Assembly (NCBI GenBank): GCA_014529385.2
Contig: CM043948.1
Coordinates: 24,922,451-24,986,450, forward strand
DNA length: 64,000 bases
Direction: 5' to 3'
Source of the DNA: Adiantum capillus-veneris
Lineage: Eukaryota; Streptophyta; Polypodiopsida; Polypodiales; Pteridaceae
Notes under the pieces: model-generated
Databases searched by the model: none
What the model was told of the DNA's origin: nothing
What the model saw: the letters and a program-made list of their open reading frames with translations, nothing else
Part shown: positions 1-10,710 of the stretch, piece by piece
Layout: every line of letters begins with the position of its first letter
How positions within the stretch are numbered: position 1 is the stretch's first letter
Position numbers and translations under genes: made by a program

Positions 1-2303
1 GTGGGGAAGTAGAATCACCATTCACATCTCCTGTAGACCCCACACTCCCTCGGAGTGTCCACGTGGACATTGTACCTACCTCATTTAATGACGGCCCTAC
101 CGAGCTACCACCTTCCAAAGTCGCCTCTAAGGTAGCGGTGACTAAAAGTCAAAACATGGGAAGCAACATTGCATCCACCTCACGGCAACCCTCTAGTACA
201 CCAAGTTTGGACGGGGTATTTCTCAATGAAAATTGGGAATATGACCTACACACGGAGACTTTGACCGACCTATACATGGGCTACACATACCATGTGGGTT
301 GGTTAGAAGTTGTACAATCCACATCTAGTGCCACTAGTCTAGAGGAACAACAACACATGATCTGCAATGCCATCCATAGGATTATCCAGTCCGAGAGGCA
401 AAATCGAGGAATGAACATACCTTCGACGGGTCCTATGCAATTTTTAGACATGGGCAAAGGGAAACAACACTCTCTATCACAAATGGAGACTCCCCCAGTG
501 AGTCCCATCGATCCCCCATATGTTGTTTCGCTAGGGGTCTCAATGCAATCTGAGCCCACAAGTGATAGCTTTACTTTTCCAAGTCTAGCTCATCTTTCCC
601 TGGATGACACCACGGATACCATGCCTACCCCAACGATGGGCATGCCAAGAAACACACCATGGACCTCGTTTGTTAGTAAAGCACCGCTACATGGTAGCTC
701 AATGCCTGCAATAGTACCTACAAGTGCGTACCAATCGTATGCACCTATGGGTCCACGTACTCATGTAGTCCCTACCCCTCCCATTGTTTCAACTACCTAT
801 GCTCCACAACCACAATACACAAGTTCTTATTTCCATGGGACTATACCGGCTAGCATTAGCATGTCACATCCGACGTCTGCTATGCCTAGGGCCACTCATA
901 TGAACTATGGACCACCACATGGCACAATATCGTACCCAACGTGGCACCCAAGGGCTTCCTATGCGCCAAGCCCAATGCCAATACCTACTCCACATGTAGT
1001 CTCTGGCGCGCCTTCACCCACGGTGCCTGCTCACTTAGGTAACTTGGCAACATTTGCTCAAGCTATTGGTCGATCTATTGCTGAGAATATGCGTAACACG
1101 CCTGATAGAGAGCCTAGAACTAAGGCAGTACAAATAGCCAAGCTCACACAAAAATTTAGTGGAGATGGGGATGTGAGAAAGCATATCGAAGTGTTTGAAC
1201 AAATATGTGATTCTCTAGGAGAACACAATGACCTACATAAGAGCAATGCTTTAAGCCTAACCTTAAGTGGAAAGGATGGGGATTGGTATAGAACCCTAAG
1301 GGTAGAAGAAAAAACAATTTACCCTACTCTTAGGAGACCGTTCTTAAAAGAATACATACGAGAGGGAGTGCTTTGGGGTGTAGCCTCTCAGCTCCAGAAA
1401 GCCCAACGAGAGGAAGGAGAGTCGGTGAGAGACTTTATAAGTCGCTTGAAGCATTTGAATTCTCGTTGTAATCCAAATGAGCGCTTCAACAATAACCAAT
1501 TGCTTGATAGATTCATTAGGGGATTACGACATGAGGATATCTACAATGGTCTAGTCATTAGAGGTATCACCACTTGGAAAGCAGTCACCACCAATGCGAT
1601 CCAATTGGAGGATAATTTAATGATTCAAGGAGAAAGAGTGTCTGTTGAGACTAAATCTATTAGCTCGCAAGCATCAGGGCATCAACCAATGACCCTAAAG
1701 CCTATTGCTAAGGAGCCAAAGATATCTGAGATGACTTTAGCAGATCTCACCAAGGCTATTCAAGAGAGTCTTAGAGACAATCGTGCTCCGCAAAACACTC
1801 ATATGTATCCAAGAAGGGAGCAACAATGGTGCTCAGTATGCTATGGACTGCATAGTACCAGTGAATTCCCTACTTTTAGAGTAAAATTCAATGGAAACTA
1901 CAATGCATGTGGGAGGTATGGTCATCAAGCTAAGGATTGCATAGTATTTAAGCGTGCGATGGCTAATACGCCAACCTTAGCATGGACAGACACACCTCGA
2001 GTGCCTGCATTGATGCCGGCCCCACCTCTTGAACAAAAATCACAACATATGGTTCCTAGGGCCCAAAATGTTGTTCAAACAACACCCTTACCACCTCGAG
2101 TGCTAGGACCGCAACCACCACATCCGAAAATCACTTTTGTGTATCAAGTGGGTTGTGAGTCATCTATTTCTTGTTTGGAAGGCTATGAGGAAGTTATAGA
2201 TCCTAATATCACCTATGGGATGGATGTGCTTGAAGAAAGTCCACAATACTACATGGAGGACTATTGGGGACAAGTCAAACCTGTATATCAAGTAGCTCAC
2301 TGA
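1..2303 (+). CDS. gag: Ty3/gypsy gag, open at the left window edge
   Basis: The frame is open from the first bases of the window, so the true start lies outside; the GTG at position 63 is not a credible start. The first 350 or so codons are rich in Pro, Ser, Thr and Met and look unstructured. Codons about 360-530 carry a retrotransposon-gag (capsid) domain. A zinc-knuckle region follows at codons about 590-626. Its first knuckle has lost a cysteine, and its second reads YNACGRYGHQAKDC, where the first Cys of the CX2CX4HX4C pattern is Tyr (TAC where TGC is expected). Gag forms the virus-like particle that packages the RNA. The long frame is intact, but the damaged knuckles suggest a dead copy. 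Pol follows on the same strand. Confidence 0.85.
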   Translation, partial: GEVESPFTSPVDPTLPRSVHVDIVPTSFNDGPTELPPSKVASKVAVTKSQNMGSNIASTSRQPSSTPSLDGVFLNENWEYDLHTETLTDLYMGYTYHVGWLEVVQSTSSATSLEEQQHMICNAIHRIIQSERQNRGMNIPSTGPMQFLDMGKGKQHSLSQMETPPVSPIDPPYVVSLGVSMQSEPTSDSFTFPSLAHLSLDDTTDTMPTPTMGMPRNTPWTSFVSKAPLHGSSMPAIVPTSAYQSYAPMGPRTHVVPTPPIVSTTYAPQPQYTSSYFHGTIPASISMSHPTSAMPRATHMNYGPPHGTISYPTWHPRASYAPSPMPIPTPHVVSGAPSPTVPAHLGNLATFAQAIGRSIAENMRNTPDREPRTKAVQIAKLTQKFSGDGDVRKHIEVFEQICDSLGEHNDLHKSNALSLTLSGKDGDWYRTLRVEEKTIYPTLRRPFLKEYIREGVLWGVASQLQKAQREEGESVRDFISRLKHLNSRCNPNERFNNNQLLDRFIRGLRHEDIYNGLVIRGITTWKAVTTNAIQLEDNLMIQGERVSVETKSISSQASGHQPMTLKPIAKEPKISEMTLADLTKAIQESLRDNRAPQNTHMYPRREQQWCSVCYGLHSTSEFPTFRVKFNGNYNACGRYGHQAKDCIVFKRAMANTPTLAWTDTPRVPALMPAPPLEQKSQHMVPRAQNVVQTTPLPPRVLGPQPPHPKITFVYQVGCESSISCLEGYEEVIDPNITYGMDVLEESPQYYMEDYWGQVKPVYQVAH

Positions 2304-2389
2304 AGATCACGCCATTAAACTTGATTGAAGTTACCGAGGAGCCATCACCAAGTACACTCGTGGTACCAGTAAACGTACTCACATGATCA

Positions 2390-3001
2390 ATGCTCCAAAA
2401 ACAAAATTATATTCTTGAGGAAAGAGACACGGCATCAATTGCCCAATCTCAAAAAAAGAAGAAAACACGAAGAAAGAGATCGCAAAAAGCAACGAAGTTA
2501 GACCCCAGTTCAAAGACCAACATAGGGACTGGTGATGACCTCGTATATATGAACGATGCTGAAGAAGATTCTGATTCAGGTGAAACCATGGAGACCAAAA
2601 CGACCACTAACATAGAAACCAACAAGGAAGATCTTCATGAGCCAGAATGGCCAGGATCCAAAAAGAAGATAGGAACTTACCCAAACCCTGCAGAGGAGAT
2701 TGAGAGAGTCAAGCAATTAAGGAGTTTGGTAGAAGATACGCAAAGGGATCTAGAACCAGCGCCTAGGAAGATCCAGATTACAGACACCGTGTTCCCTACG
2801 CAACAACAACCTCACCAAGTCCATAGACCCTTGGACATACCTATTGTCATCCAAGAAGAAAGTGACTTAAAGTCATGGGAAAGTGGGCGTACTCACTTCT
2901 TGATGGAAAAATGTTTACAGAGGGACTACCTGATCCTATCGAAGAAATGGACATCCCATCTTCCCCACGTTAAGGGACTCAAGGCCAAAAGGTGCCGTTA
3001 A
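2390..3001 (+). pseudogene. gag-pol linker of the Ty3 element
   Basis: This 203-codon frame is shifted relative to the flanking gag and protease frames. It is lysine-, glutamate- and threonine-rich with a basic stretch near the start (KKKKTRRKRSQK). No known domain is visible. Its position between gag and protease suggests a linker of the original polyprotein, separated by indels and by the stop at 2301-2303. What it did is not evident. Confidence 0.5.
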
Positions 3002-3050
3002 ACATTGCCAAATTGATGGATTTCATGTCTTCAGAAGTTAGACCACCATC

Positions 3051-4502
3051 ATGTCCATACTATATAAAGACCCCAAGCTAGTCTCAGCTCTTCCAGCCTT
3101 CCTCAATGGAGAACTGAAGTTTGGGCTACCACAATTTGCAGAGATGGATGGAGCTGGGGAGATGCCAATAGAGGAGGAACACTTAGATCCACAACCCAAC
3201 CTAGATGAGAACCTTGTTATAGAAATACCTGTTAACAAGTTGGGACAATACTTTGAGGGTGATGAATCCAATGCAACCATACCAATCACTACTAAGGGAT
3301 TAACTGTGAAGGGAATCCTTGATGGTGGCGTTGTGGTTAGCATTGTGACTAAAAATTGCTGGGAAACTATGGGAAGACCTTACCTTGCGACCACAACCAT
3401 AGTAGTGAAGATAGCCAATGGGTCTATTGTTAAACCTATTGGGATGCTAGAAGATCTCAAGATCAAGGTCTTTGGACATAAAATAAGTATTACCTTTATT
3501 GTTATGGATTTCTCCAAACACACTATGGCATCGGAGATGATCTTAGGACGTCCTTTCATGAGGGAAGCAAAAATGGTGCATGACTGGTCTAAAAACCATG
3601 TCTACTTGCAGTTCCAAGATTCTGTCATTCGAGTGGATCTTGTGACGGGTCGAGGACATCCTCTAGGAAACAGGTTTATAATTGATCACAGATCTGACAC
3701 CACAGTTCACTCGGCCCCATTGCAGTATTGTTACACGTGTAAAGCGGACACTGATGTTGGGGAAGATTCTCCTTATATGGATGTACTACCTAGGATGATT
3801 GAGTCGGACAATGTGGATTGGGTCCACCTAGCAGCAACCATAGACACTTGGGGAAATAGGGGGATGACTTGGGTAACACCTGAGGGGGATGAAATACCAC
3901 CACTTGTATCCTTAAACATGCTAGAAGCAATGCATATAGCTTCTGATGATCTACAAGATGAAAGTTTGACTGACATTGAAACTAGTAGTGCCTCACAAGA
4001 CTATAGCCCACACGATTTGGGGTCAAAATCATCAGTTGAAATTGACTCTGAGGACGAAGAATCTGAGTTAAATCTTAGTGCAAATGTGGGGACAAACCAT
4101 TCAGGGCCCAGTGGTAACCTAGATGATAATCTATCCAAGGGAGCAGAAGACACAAGTAGTGATTCATCTAGTGAGTCTTCACTAGAATCCGACCGTAATC
4201 GAGAATTACACAAGAAGAGTAAGAGATATAAGAGGCGACGATATCGAGAAAATGTGCGTGCTAGAATAAATGAAAAGAAATCTACCGCAAAATGGCTTAA
4301 TTATATAGGGGCATGTGATGCTCATCGAAAGTTGGTAGATAACTGGAGTGAATACCTTCAAAGCGTTATGTGGTGTAGTCCACAACCGATTGACATCGCA
4401 CAACTAGAGGCTACAGAGAAGCCAAGGTTGAGTCGTACCGTAAGGAGACGACAAAATCTAGAGTTAGCTCAACAACAAAAGAAATCAGAAGTTAAATCAT
4501 AG
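3051..4502 (+). CDS. Ty3 aspartic protease region (retropepsin-like)
   Basis: A 483-codon open frame. Codons about 85-200 form a retropepsin-like domain: LDGG stands at the catalytic-loop position, followed by W-x3-G-x-P, and ILGRPFM is the C-terminal flap/loop motif. The remaining 280 codons are acidic and serine-rich with a basic patch (KKSKRYKRRRY) and no visible domain. The protease would cleave the gag-pol polyprotein. The LDGG form, instead of D-S/T-G, also occurs in many plant Ty3 elements. The start is arbitrary because the original was part of a longer polyprotein. Confidence 0.75.
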   Translation: MSILYKDPKLVSALPAFLNGELKFGLPQFAEMDGAGEMPIEEEHLDPQPNLDENLVIEIPVNKLGQYFEGDESNATIPITTKGLTVKGILDGGVVVSIVTKNCWETMGRPYLATTTIVVKIANGSIVKPIGMLEDLKIKVFGHKISITFIVMDFSKHTMASEMILGRPFMREAKMVHDWSKNHVYLQFQDSVIRVDLVTGRGHPLGNRFIIDHRSDTTVHSAPLQYCYTCKADTDVGEDSPYMDVLPRMIESDNVDWVHLAATIDTWGNRGMTWVTPEGDEIPPLVSLNMLEAMHIASDDLQDESLTDIETSSASQDYSPHDLGSKSSVEIDSEDEESELNLSANVGTNHSGPSGNLDDNLSKGAEDTSSDSSSESSLESDRNRELHKKSKRYKRRRYRENVRARINEKKSTAKWLNYIGACDAHRKLVDNWSEYLQSVMWCSPQPIDIAQLEATEKPRLSRTVRRRQNLELAQQQKKSEVKS

Positions 4503-4583
4503 TCCACATAACAACAAGACCCCACAGACTTACACCCTGCACCTGAACATTTCAAATCCTATACCACAGAGGAACGTAAGGTT

Positions 4584-5719
4584 GTGCATACAAAGGCTCA
4601 AAGAAAACCTATCGATGGGAGCAATGGAGTCTATGATGGTCCAACGATATTTAAGGAAATAGAGTTAGCAGACCCAGGAGAAGAGTCTAAACCTGTCTTC
4701 ATTGCCCAAGACTTGACAGCGACTGAGGAGTGTGTACTTAAAGAACTTCTCAAGGAATTCACGGATATATTTGCTTGGACATATCATGATATGAAAGGTG
4801 TTCCACCTTCCGTGGGGCAACACACAATCCCCATGAATAGCATGGCTAAACCAATTCAGCAACGACCCTACCCAATGAATTCTAAATATGCAAAGATCGT
4901 TCAAGAAGAGATTGAAAAGCTTGTGGAATGCGGATTCATATAACCTATTGAGCACTCAGAATGGGTGTCTCCAATAGTGATTGTGCCAAAAAAGAATGGG
5001 AAACTCAGAGTGTGCGTAGATCTCAAGAAGGTCAATGCCGCCACTAGGAGGGACCATTACCCCTTGCCATATTCGGAGCATTCGTTGAAAGAGTTGCAGG
5101 GAAGGAAGCTTATAGCTTTTTAGATGGGTACTCTGGCTACAATCAAATCACAATTGCGCTAGAGGACCAAGCTAAAACAGCCTTTATAACCGAATTTGGA
5201 GTGTTTGCATTCCGTGTTATGGCCTTTGGCTTAACCAATGCCCCTGCTACCTTTCAAAGATTAATAAACACTGCTGTTAGAGAATATTTGAGGGAGTTTT
5301 GCGAAGCTTTCTTAGATGACCTTTGTGTTTATTCCTCTTAGAAAGAACATCTATCATGCTTACGAAAAGTGTTTGAGAAGTGCAGATTGGATCACATCTC
5401 CTTAAATCCTTTCAAATGCCAATTTTGGGTTAAACATGGAGTCATTTTAGGACATATAGTGTCCAAAAATGGGATTTCCACAAATGAGAGCAAAATTAAA
5501 GCCATTGCTCAATTGCCACCACCTACAAACTATAAGGGAGTTCAAAGATTCATGGGCCATGTTGGTTATTACTGGTGGTTTATTTTAAATTTTGCCGAGA
5601 TAGATCGTCCTTTGTACAAGCTTCTTATTGAGTTCCACTGGACTACGGAGTGTGACTATGCTTATGAGTCATTGAAAAAGACCTTGACTAGCGCTCCTAT
5701 TCTACGAGTGCCCAATTAG
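4584..5719 (+). pseudogene. Ty3 reverse transcriptase, broken
   Basis: Fragments give the usual Ty3 RT order: the N-terminal region with FAWTYHDMKGV (4584-4943), then VPKKNGKLRVCVDLKKVN, LDGYSGYNQI, and the catalytic FLDD at about 5310-5325, and then the thumb/connection (5369-5719). Breaks are a TAA at 4941-4943, a frameshift near 5080, and a TAG at 5339-5341 just after the catalytic motif. All fragments are on one strand and in the right order, so this is one decayed gene. It continues into RNase H. Confidence 0.85.
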
Positions 5720-5734
5720 AATGTAATTTTCCAT

Positions 5735-6355
5735 GTGCATATTGATGCATCAAACTTTTCTATTGGGTGTGTTCTATCTCAACCAAGAGAACATAAATTG
5801 GACTACCCCATCAGCTTTGCAAGTCGTCAATTGAATGATGCCAAGAGAAACTACACCACTACAGAGCGAGAAGGTTTAGGTATGATTTATGCAGTGAAGA
5901 AATTTTGCTACTACCTTCTGGCCAACAAGTTTGTTTTCTATGTTGATCATCAAGCCTTGTTGTATCTCGTAAATAAACCTTGTTCCACAGGAAGAATTAC
6001 ACGATGGTTGCTAATTCTCCTTGAGTTTGATTTTACCATTGTGGTGAGACCTGGTAAAAGACATGTCATGGCGGATCATTTGTCTCGCATACCCAATGGT
6101 GAAGCCCCTGCTGGAGTTGATGATGAATTACCCGATACTTCTCTATTCCTAGTCGAAACCATACCTGAATGGAGTGAGAAGATTGTGAACTTTCTTAATG
6201 GTTTTCCACCCAAAGAGCTTCGTAAGGACATAGCTCGAAAACTGTTAAAAGAATGTGAACCTTACTCTCTCATTGCAGGAACTCTCTACAAGCTAGAGAA
6301 GGACGATAATCTGAGACGTTGTGCCCGTGAGGATGAGTATTTGTACATACTGTAA
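5735..6355 (+). pseudogene. Ty3 RNase H and connection to integrase
   Basis: The 206-codon frame begins with DASNFSIGCVLSQ, the first catalytic Asp region of the Ty3 RNase H. It continues with TTEREGLGMIYAVKKF and VDHQALLYLVNKP, and ends with the tether that leads into the integrase zinc-binding domain. It is in the same frame as the end of RT and separated from it only by a TAG at 5717-5719. RNase H removes RNA from the RNA-DNA hybrid during reverse transcription. No chromodomain is visible in this element. Confidence 0.8.
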
Positions 6356-6388
6356 GAAGCCCACATGGGTATAGCCGGAGGATATTTC

Positions 6389-7530
6389 TCGGGGGACTAA
6401 CAGCTAGAAAGGTGTTGCAATCAGGCTATTGGTGGCCAACCTTATTTAAGGATGCATCACTTTTTGCAAAAGGATGTGATGAATGCCAACGTTACAAGAT
6501 CACTCAACGAAAGGATAGGATGCCCTTACATCTTGTTAAAGTGATTCAACCATTTGAAAAATGGGGTTTGGACTTTGTAGGCCCAATTAGTCCGGCAGCT
6601 CGTAGCACTCAATCTCGATATATTATCGTTGCCACTGACTATGTAACAAAGTGGGCGGAAGCCAGGGCGACACGAAAGGTTGATTCGAGGTCAACTGCCA
6701 AGTTTCTCTTTGAGAACATTATTACAAGATTTGGTTGTCCCTTTGAGATTGTGAGTGACAATGGTACTCATTTTATAAATGGAGTAATCAAAGAACTCAC
6801 TACTAACTTCATGATAGCTCACCATAAGTCCACACCTTATTATCCGCAAGCAAATGGCCAAGCTGAGAGCACCAATAAAACCTTAATCTCTATCTTGACC
6901 AAAACGGTGGAAGCTCATCGCACAGATTGGGATTTAAAGTTAACTTCAGCTTTATGGGCTTATCGTACTGCGTACAAAGTTGCCATTAATTGCACACCGT
7001 TTAAGATGGTGTATGGCCAAGAAGCAGTTATGCCATGGGAGTTTGTCGTTCCTAGTCTTCGAGTAGCTTCTCAAGAAGGTTAGGATGGTAACCCTTTAGT
7101 TGAGCGATTATATATCCTTGAAAGGCTAGATGAAGAGAGGCAATTAGCTGTGCAAAATGCACTTGTGGAGAAAGATACGAGGAAGAAATGGTTTGACCAT
7201 CATCTAAAGAACAAAGATATCAATGTTGGTGATAAAGTCCTTATGTATGGAGTGCGTAACGAAAAGAAAAAGTTGAAATATGCGGGAAAAGGACCATATA
7301 GAGTATGTGAGATCACCCCACAAGGAACCATTCATGTGGAAACTCTTGATGGAGTTGAAACCATTGGATTCCTCAATGGGAGCAAATTTAAAAGATACTA
7401 TGATCCTTTAAGCCAAGAGAAGCTACGTGCCATCCATACGAAAAAGACAGCCAAGGCTCAAATAGAATTGAAAAAGATACAAGCTCAAGCTGAGGCGAAA
7501 GAGCGCCAACAACGCATAAGACGCCAATGA
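6389..7530 (+). pseudogene. Ty3 integrase
   Basis: The HHCC zinc-binding region retains CDECQRY, but one His is Tyr (AGGYF). The catalytic core has all three acidic residues: GLDFVGPI, IVSDNGTHF, and E in ANGQAESTNKT. A TAG at 7081-7083 splits the core from the C-terminal domain (7084-7530), which continues in the same frame with KWFDHH and GPYRVCEI. A frameshift near 6385 separates this frame from RNase H. Downstream, a single TGA at 7528-7530 separates integrase from a further in-frame domain. I see no chromodomain, which points to a non-chromovirus lineage such as Tat-like elements, but the lineage call is weak. Confidence 0.85.
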
Positions 7531-8259
7531 GAGGCTAACCTTGGAGTTACACATGTATTCCACGTTGAAACAGAGGATGATTGGTTGGAATCTGACACGC
7601 CTCTACGATACCCTATTGAGTTAAAGGGTGCCTATGGAAAAGTGCTATATAATGCCTTATTAGACATGTGTGCTAAATATAATTTGCTATCATATGGGGT
7701 GTGGTGTCAATTAGGGAAGCCACCTCTATCTGAGAGTATTATCCAAGTCAAGGGTGTCAACAAGAAAAAAACTATGGTTTTTGGAATCTGACACACTTCT
7801 GTCAGTTATGACAATGGGGTTGTAGCTCAAGACTTTTTGGTCATGCCTACTGGAACTATGGAGGGTAATATAAACCTAGGACGCACGTGGATGATAGCCA
7901 CCAAATGCACTATTGATTGGGGGACTGGGGGTGTCACAACGCAAAAACCAACTCTTATCCCTACCACTCAAGCCATAGTCCTTGAGATATTCCCTAAGGA
8001 AATAAAACCCAAGACATTGCATGTCCAGGAGGTTGAACCATACGTCCCCATAGCCCAACTCTCTAGAGCTTCAACTGATGTAGTTGAAAGAAAGCTTGAG
8101 ACACACAAGAACCATCCTAATATAACAAAGAAAACATACAAGTGGGTCCCTAAAGCTTCTTTAGTGACCATGGATGATGCTAAAAAACGGAAGCCTCGTA
8201 AGAAACGTCCCACTCACTCCAAGAAATGTAAAGAAACATTGCGTTGGATTCCTAAATAA
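7531..8259 (+). pseudogene. post-integrase retropepsin-like domain
   Basis: This frame is the direct continuation of integrase after one TGA (7528-7530), and has one more TGA at 7789-7791. The segment around LDMCAKYNLLSYGVWCQLGK has the same spacing as LDGGVVVSIVTKNCWETMGR in this element's own protease: L-D, W, G, P and L coincide. A second block, TMEGNINLGRTWM...DW, aligns without gaps to TMASEMILGRPFM...DW of the protease. It therefore looks like a duplicated retropepsin fold at the C terminus of pol. The catalytic D-S/T-G is D-M-C, so it may be inactive. Basic residues dominate the tail (KKRKPRKKR). The homology was read by eye. Confidence 0.6.
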
Positions 8260-8530
8260 CTATTGGGAGCCCAAGGATACTATGAAGGAAATGATCAAAT
8301 CTGGGTGCCCAAACGTAAATTGTACTCTTACCTGTTGGCCCATGTAAACCCAATCCTGTGGCTCCAAAACAAATTGAAAATCGTGGAAAGGAAAAAATCA
8401 CGGAATGTTACACACCCCCTCTAGAGCTAGTTTGGGTACCAAATAAAGAACGATTTGTTCCACCTAGCTTAGGAACAGGGAAATCAAATGAAGCTTCTGC
8501 TCTTCATGTAGTTTCTATACGCAAATAGAA
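8260..8530 (+). pseudogene. tail with W-P-K motifs after the post-integrase domain
   Basis: Reading continues in the same frame past a TAA (8257-8259) to about 8420, and then in another frame. It shows AQGYYEGNDQIWVPKRK and, further on, LVWVPNKE. Just upstream are YKWVPKASL and LRWIPK. The same motif set recurs at 14320-14450 and 34790-35230 in this window. No known domain is recognised. It may be a repeated C-terminal module of this retroelement lineage. Confidence 0.45.
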
Positions 8531-8872
8531 GCTTCGACACAACCTCCACCTACCATTGTACATATCCATACAAGCAAGAAAGAGTTTGCACCTCCCGTTG
8601 TAGGTTCACCACCTACAACAATGTTGCAAATAAAATCATGGGAGAGTACCTTACCACCCTTGCAACTAGATGAAACACATAGGGCGATCGAAAACTATTG
8701 GTTAAAGCCTTCACCCATAACAACTTGGAACAATTGGTTTCAAAAGGTGACGACATCATTCCAAAAGGTATGATCTACCCAAGGAAGGTGGGAGTGTTTG
8801 CTGACATCCATCATTCACTTGCTTCCCTCTCAACCTTCTCCCTGGCCTCTCAATCTCCAATCCTAGGGAATG

Positions 8873-8883
8873 TATATATAAAG
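8873..8883 (+). promoter_or_regulatory. TATA box downstream of pol
   Basis: A canonical TATATATAAAG lies about 200 bp upstream of the small ORF at 9076, followed by a CA-rich leader. It could be an internal promoter for that ORF. Alternatively it is the U3 promoter of an LTR beginning near 8797, where a purine-rich AAGGAAGGTGGGAG is followed by TGTTTG. No second LTR copy in the window decides between them. Confidence 0.4.
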
Positions 8884-9075
8884 CCTTATACTAGTTATAG
8901 CAAACAAACAAAAAAAGATTAAAAAAAAAAGAGTAAAAGAGAAAGAGCGACTAGCAACGAGAGAGCACCCTATCAGATCCTACACATAACTCTAAATTCA
9001 CCATATCACATCAAGCAGCACACAAAAACAACTCATGTTTTAAAGACCTAACCAAATCTATCTGTATTCTCAGAG

Positions 9076-9500
9076 ATGGCTAGTTCACCAGAGGCATGCG
9101 CTTCTATTTTTGATGAAAGGTACCCTTTTTCTTGTTCTCAAGTGTTTCACATCTGCTACCCTGTACTTTCTTGCAAATGGGATTTGGTAGAGAGACTTGC
9201 GCGTGAGCGTAATTTTGAGAAGTTAGAATGGCTGATACGTCTATGGATAACTAGTGATCCCTACCCAGTAGAGCGAATGTTTCTCCGGTGGCACATGCTT
9301 ATTCTTTTGCACAAGATGAGTATCCACGCATCGCGAGGTTCTTGATTAACACGCTTGCGCAAGAGGATGATGAAGAAGAAATAATAGAGACCAAGCAAGA
9401 CTATGGCCTCACGGAAAATGATTTCGTTTATCTAGATGATGAGGATAGAGGCCTGGCCTTAGGGTGGCCACCCGGTTTATATAATATCCTCTTTCCTTAA
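9076..9500 (+). pseudogene. small ORF in the env position, frameshifted
   Basis: Two overlapping frames (9076-9345 and about 9273-9500) read as one protein of about 140 residues if one frameshift near 9275 is allowed. It begins MASSPEACASIFDERYPF. It has a middle part rich in Trp, Arg and Leu (KLEWLIRLW), an acidic stretch (QEDDEEEIIE) and ends WPPGLYNILFP. No signal peptide or membrane segment is clear, so it is not an obvious envelope protein. I do not recognise the family. It lies after pol and a TATA box and before the polypurine tract. Confidence 0.4.
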
Positions 9501-10710
9501 TTCTAAAAGGGATGACAGATAGGTAGGTTAGGGGTCTGGATTGTGTTTTGAGTTTGTTTTCTAGGAGTTTTAATTTTTTCACACTGACATGCCTCCTAGA
9601 GGTATAGTGCTTGTTTTTTGGATATGTTAGGTAGGACTTATATGGATTTCCATCCACATGGCTGAGGACATCTGCTTCGACGAAATGAGCAACTCCATAC
9701 CTCCAGGTGTACTACTTTCCATAATTCATGTTGGTGGATATGTATAATTGCTAATAATGATTTTTCATGGTTTGTTTGAGTGCAATAGTTATGTTTGTTA
9801 TCTGCCATTATAGATGTATAAATTTGTCTTTGCTTAAGTTGATGGAACTAGAGTTTAATCTTATGGATGAGCCTTGAGATTAGGAGACCGTGACTTTAGG
9901 TTAACTCAATTACTTGACCACTAGGCCTAGCTGATAAAATTATTTGAGTATTTGAGACCTTAGGAATGTTTAAGGCATAGAGAAGCTTGCTCACTTAAAC
10001 AACAAAAACACTAGTGAGAATACAAAGAAAATGGAAGCCAAAAACATAAGTGCCACTTATGAAAAATCTAATGCTGGAAGAGAAATCCTGGCTTGATTTG
10101 GTACTTCACTCCATGTATTGTCTGTGGTACTAGAGCCCTAGAGGTTCCTAGTGTGGGCGCTTTTCTTTGAGAAGCAAAAAGCCCCGGACATACAAAATAA
10201 GCACACACGTCAAATGATTGTGAACCAAAGTAAAAAAGAAAAAAAGAAAAAAAGAAAAAAATGAATGACATTTAAAAGACTTCCATCGAGCTTACAGTTA
10301 ACATTTCAAGCTTTTGTTTGCAGTTGTGAGAGCTAGTTGGCTGATCAAAGCTGAAAAGCACAATTAGGGAATCTTGCATTTAGATAATCTTCTTAGCTTA
10401 GCTAGTACTAGAGTAGTTGTTTTAACCTTAGTCATAGCGAACTAATTGATAGACTCACCCATAAGCCCAAAACTCTTGATTAATTAATTTACTCAAAGTG
10501 CGATTTATTTGTCCTTAATGGCAGTCTAACATTTCATAAATCTTGCATTTACTCATTTCCACATGTACTTTACATTCCCCTCATGATTTATAGCCATATA
10601 ATTCCGCTTGCTGAAACAATGACTTTGCCTTGCAGATTCAAATCCAGATGCTCTACAACATGGACATAACAAGCTTCAATTCAATAGCTTCCGAGGACGG
10701 AATCTACATC
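9501..10710 (+). other. non-coding 3' region of the Ty3 element
   Basis: No convincing coding sequence. The region is AT-rich and holds an imperfect A-rich (AAAAAG)n tract at about 10230-10262. It probably represents the long 3' untranslated part between the last ORF and the polypurine tract at 10711. Confidence 0.4.
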
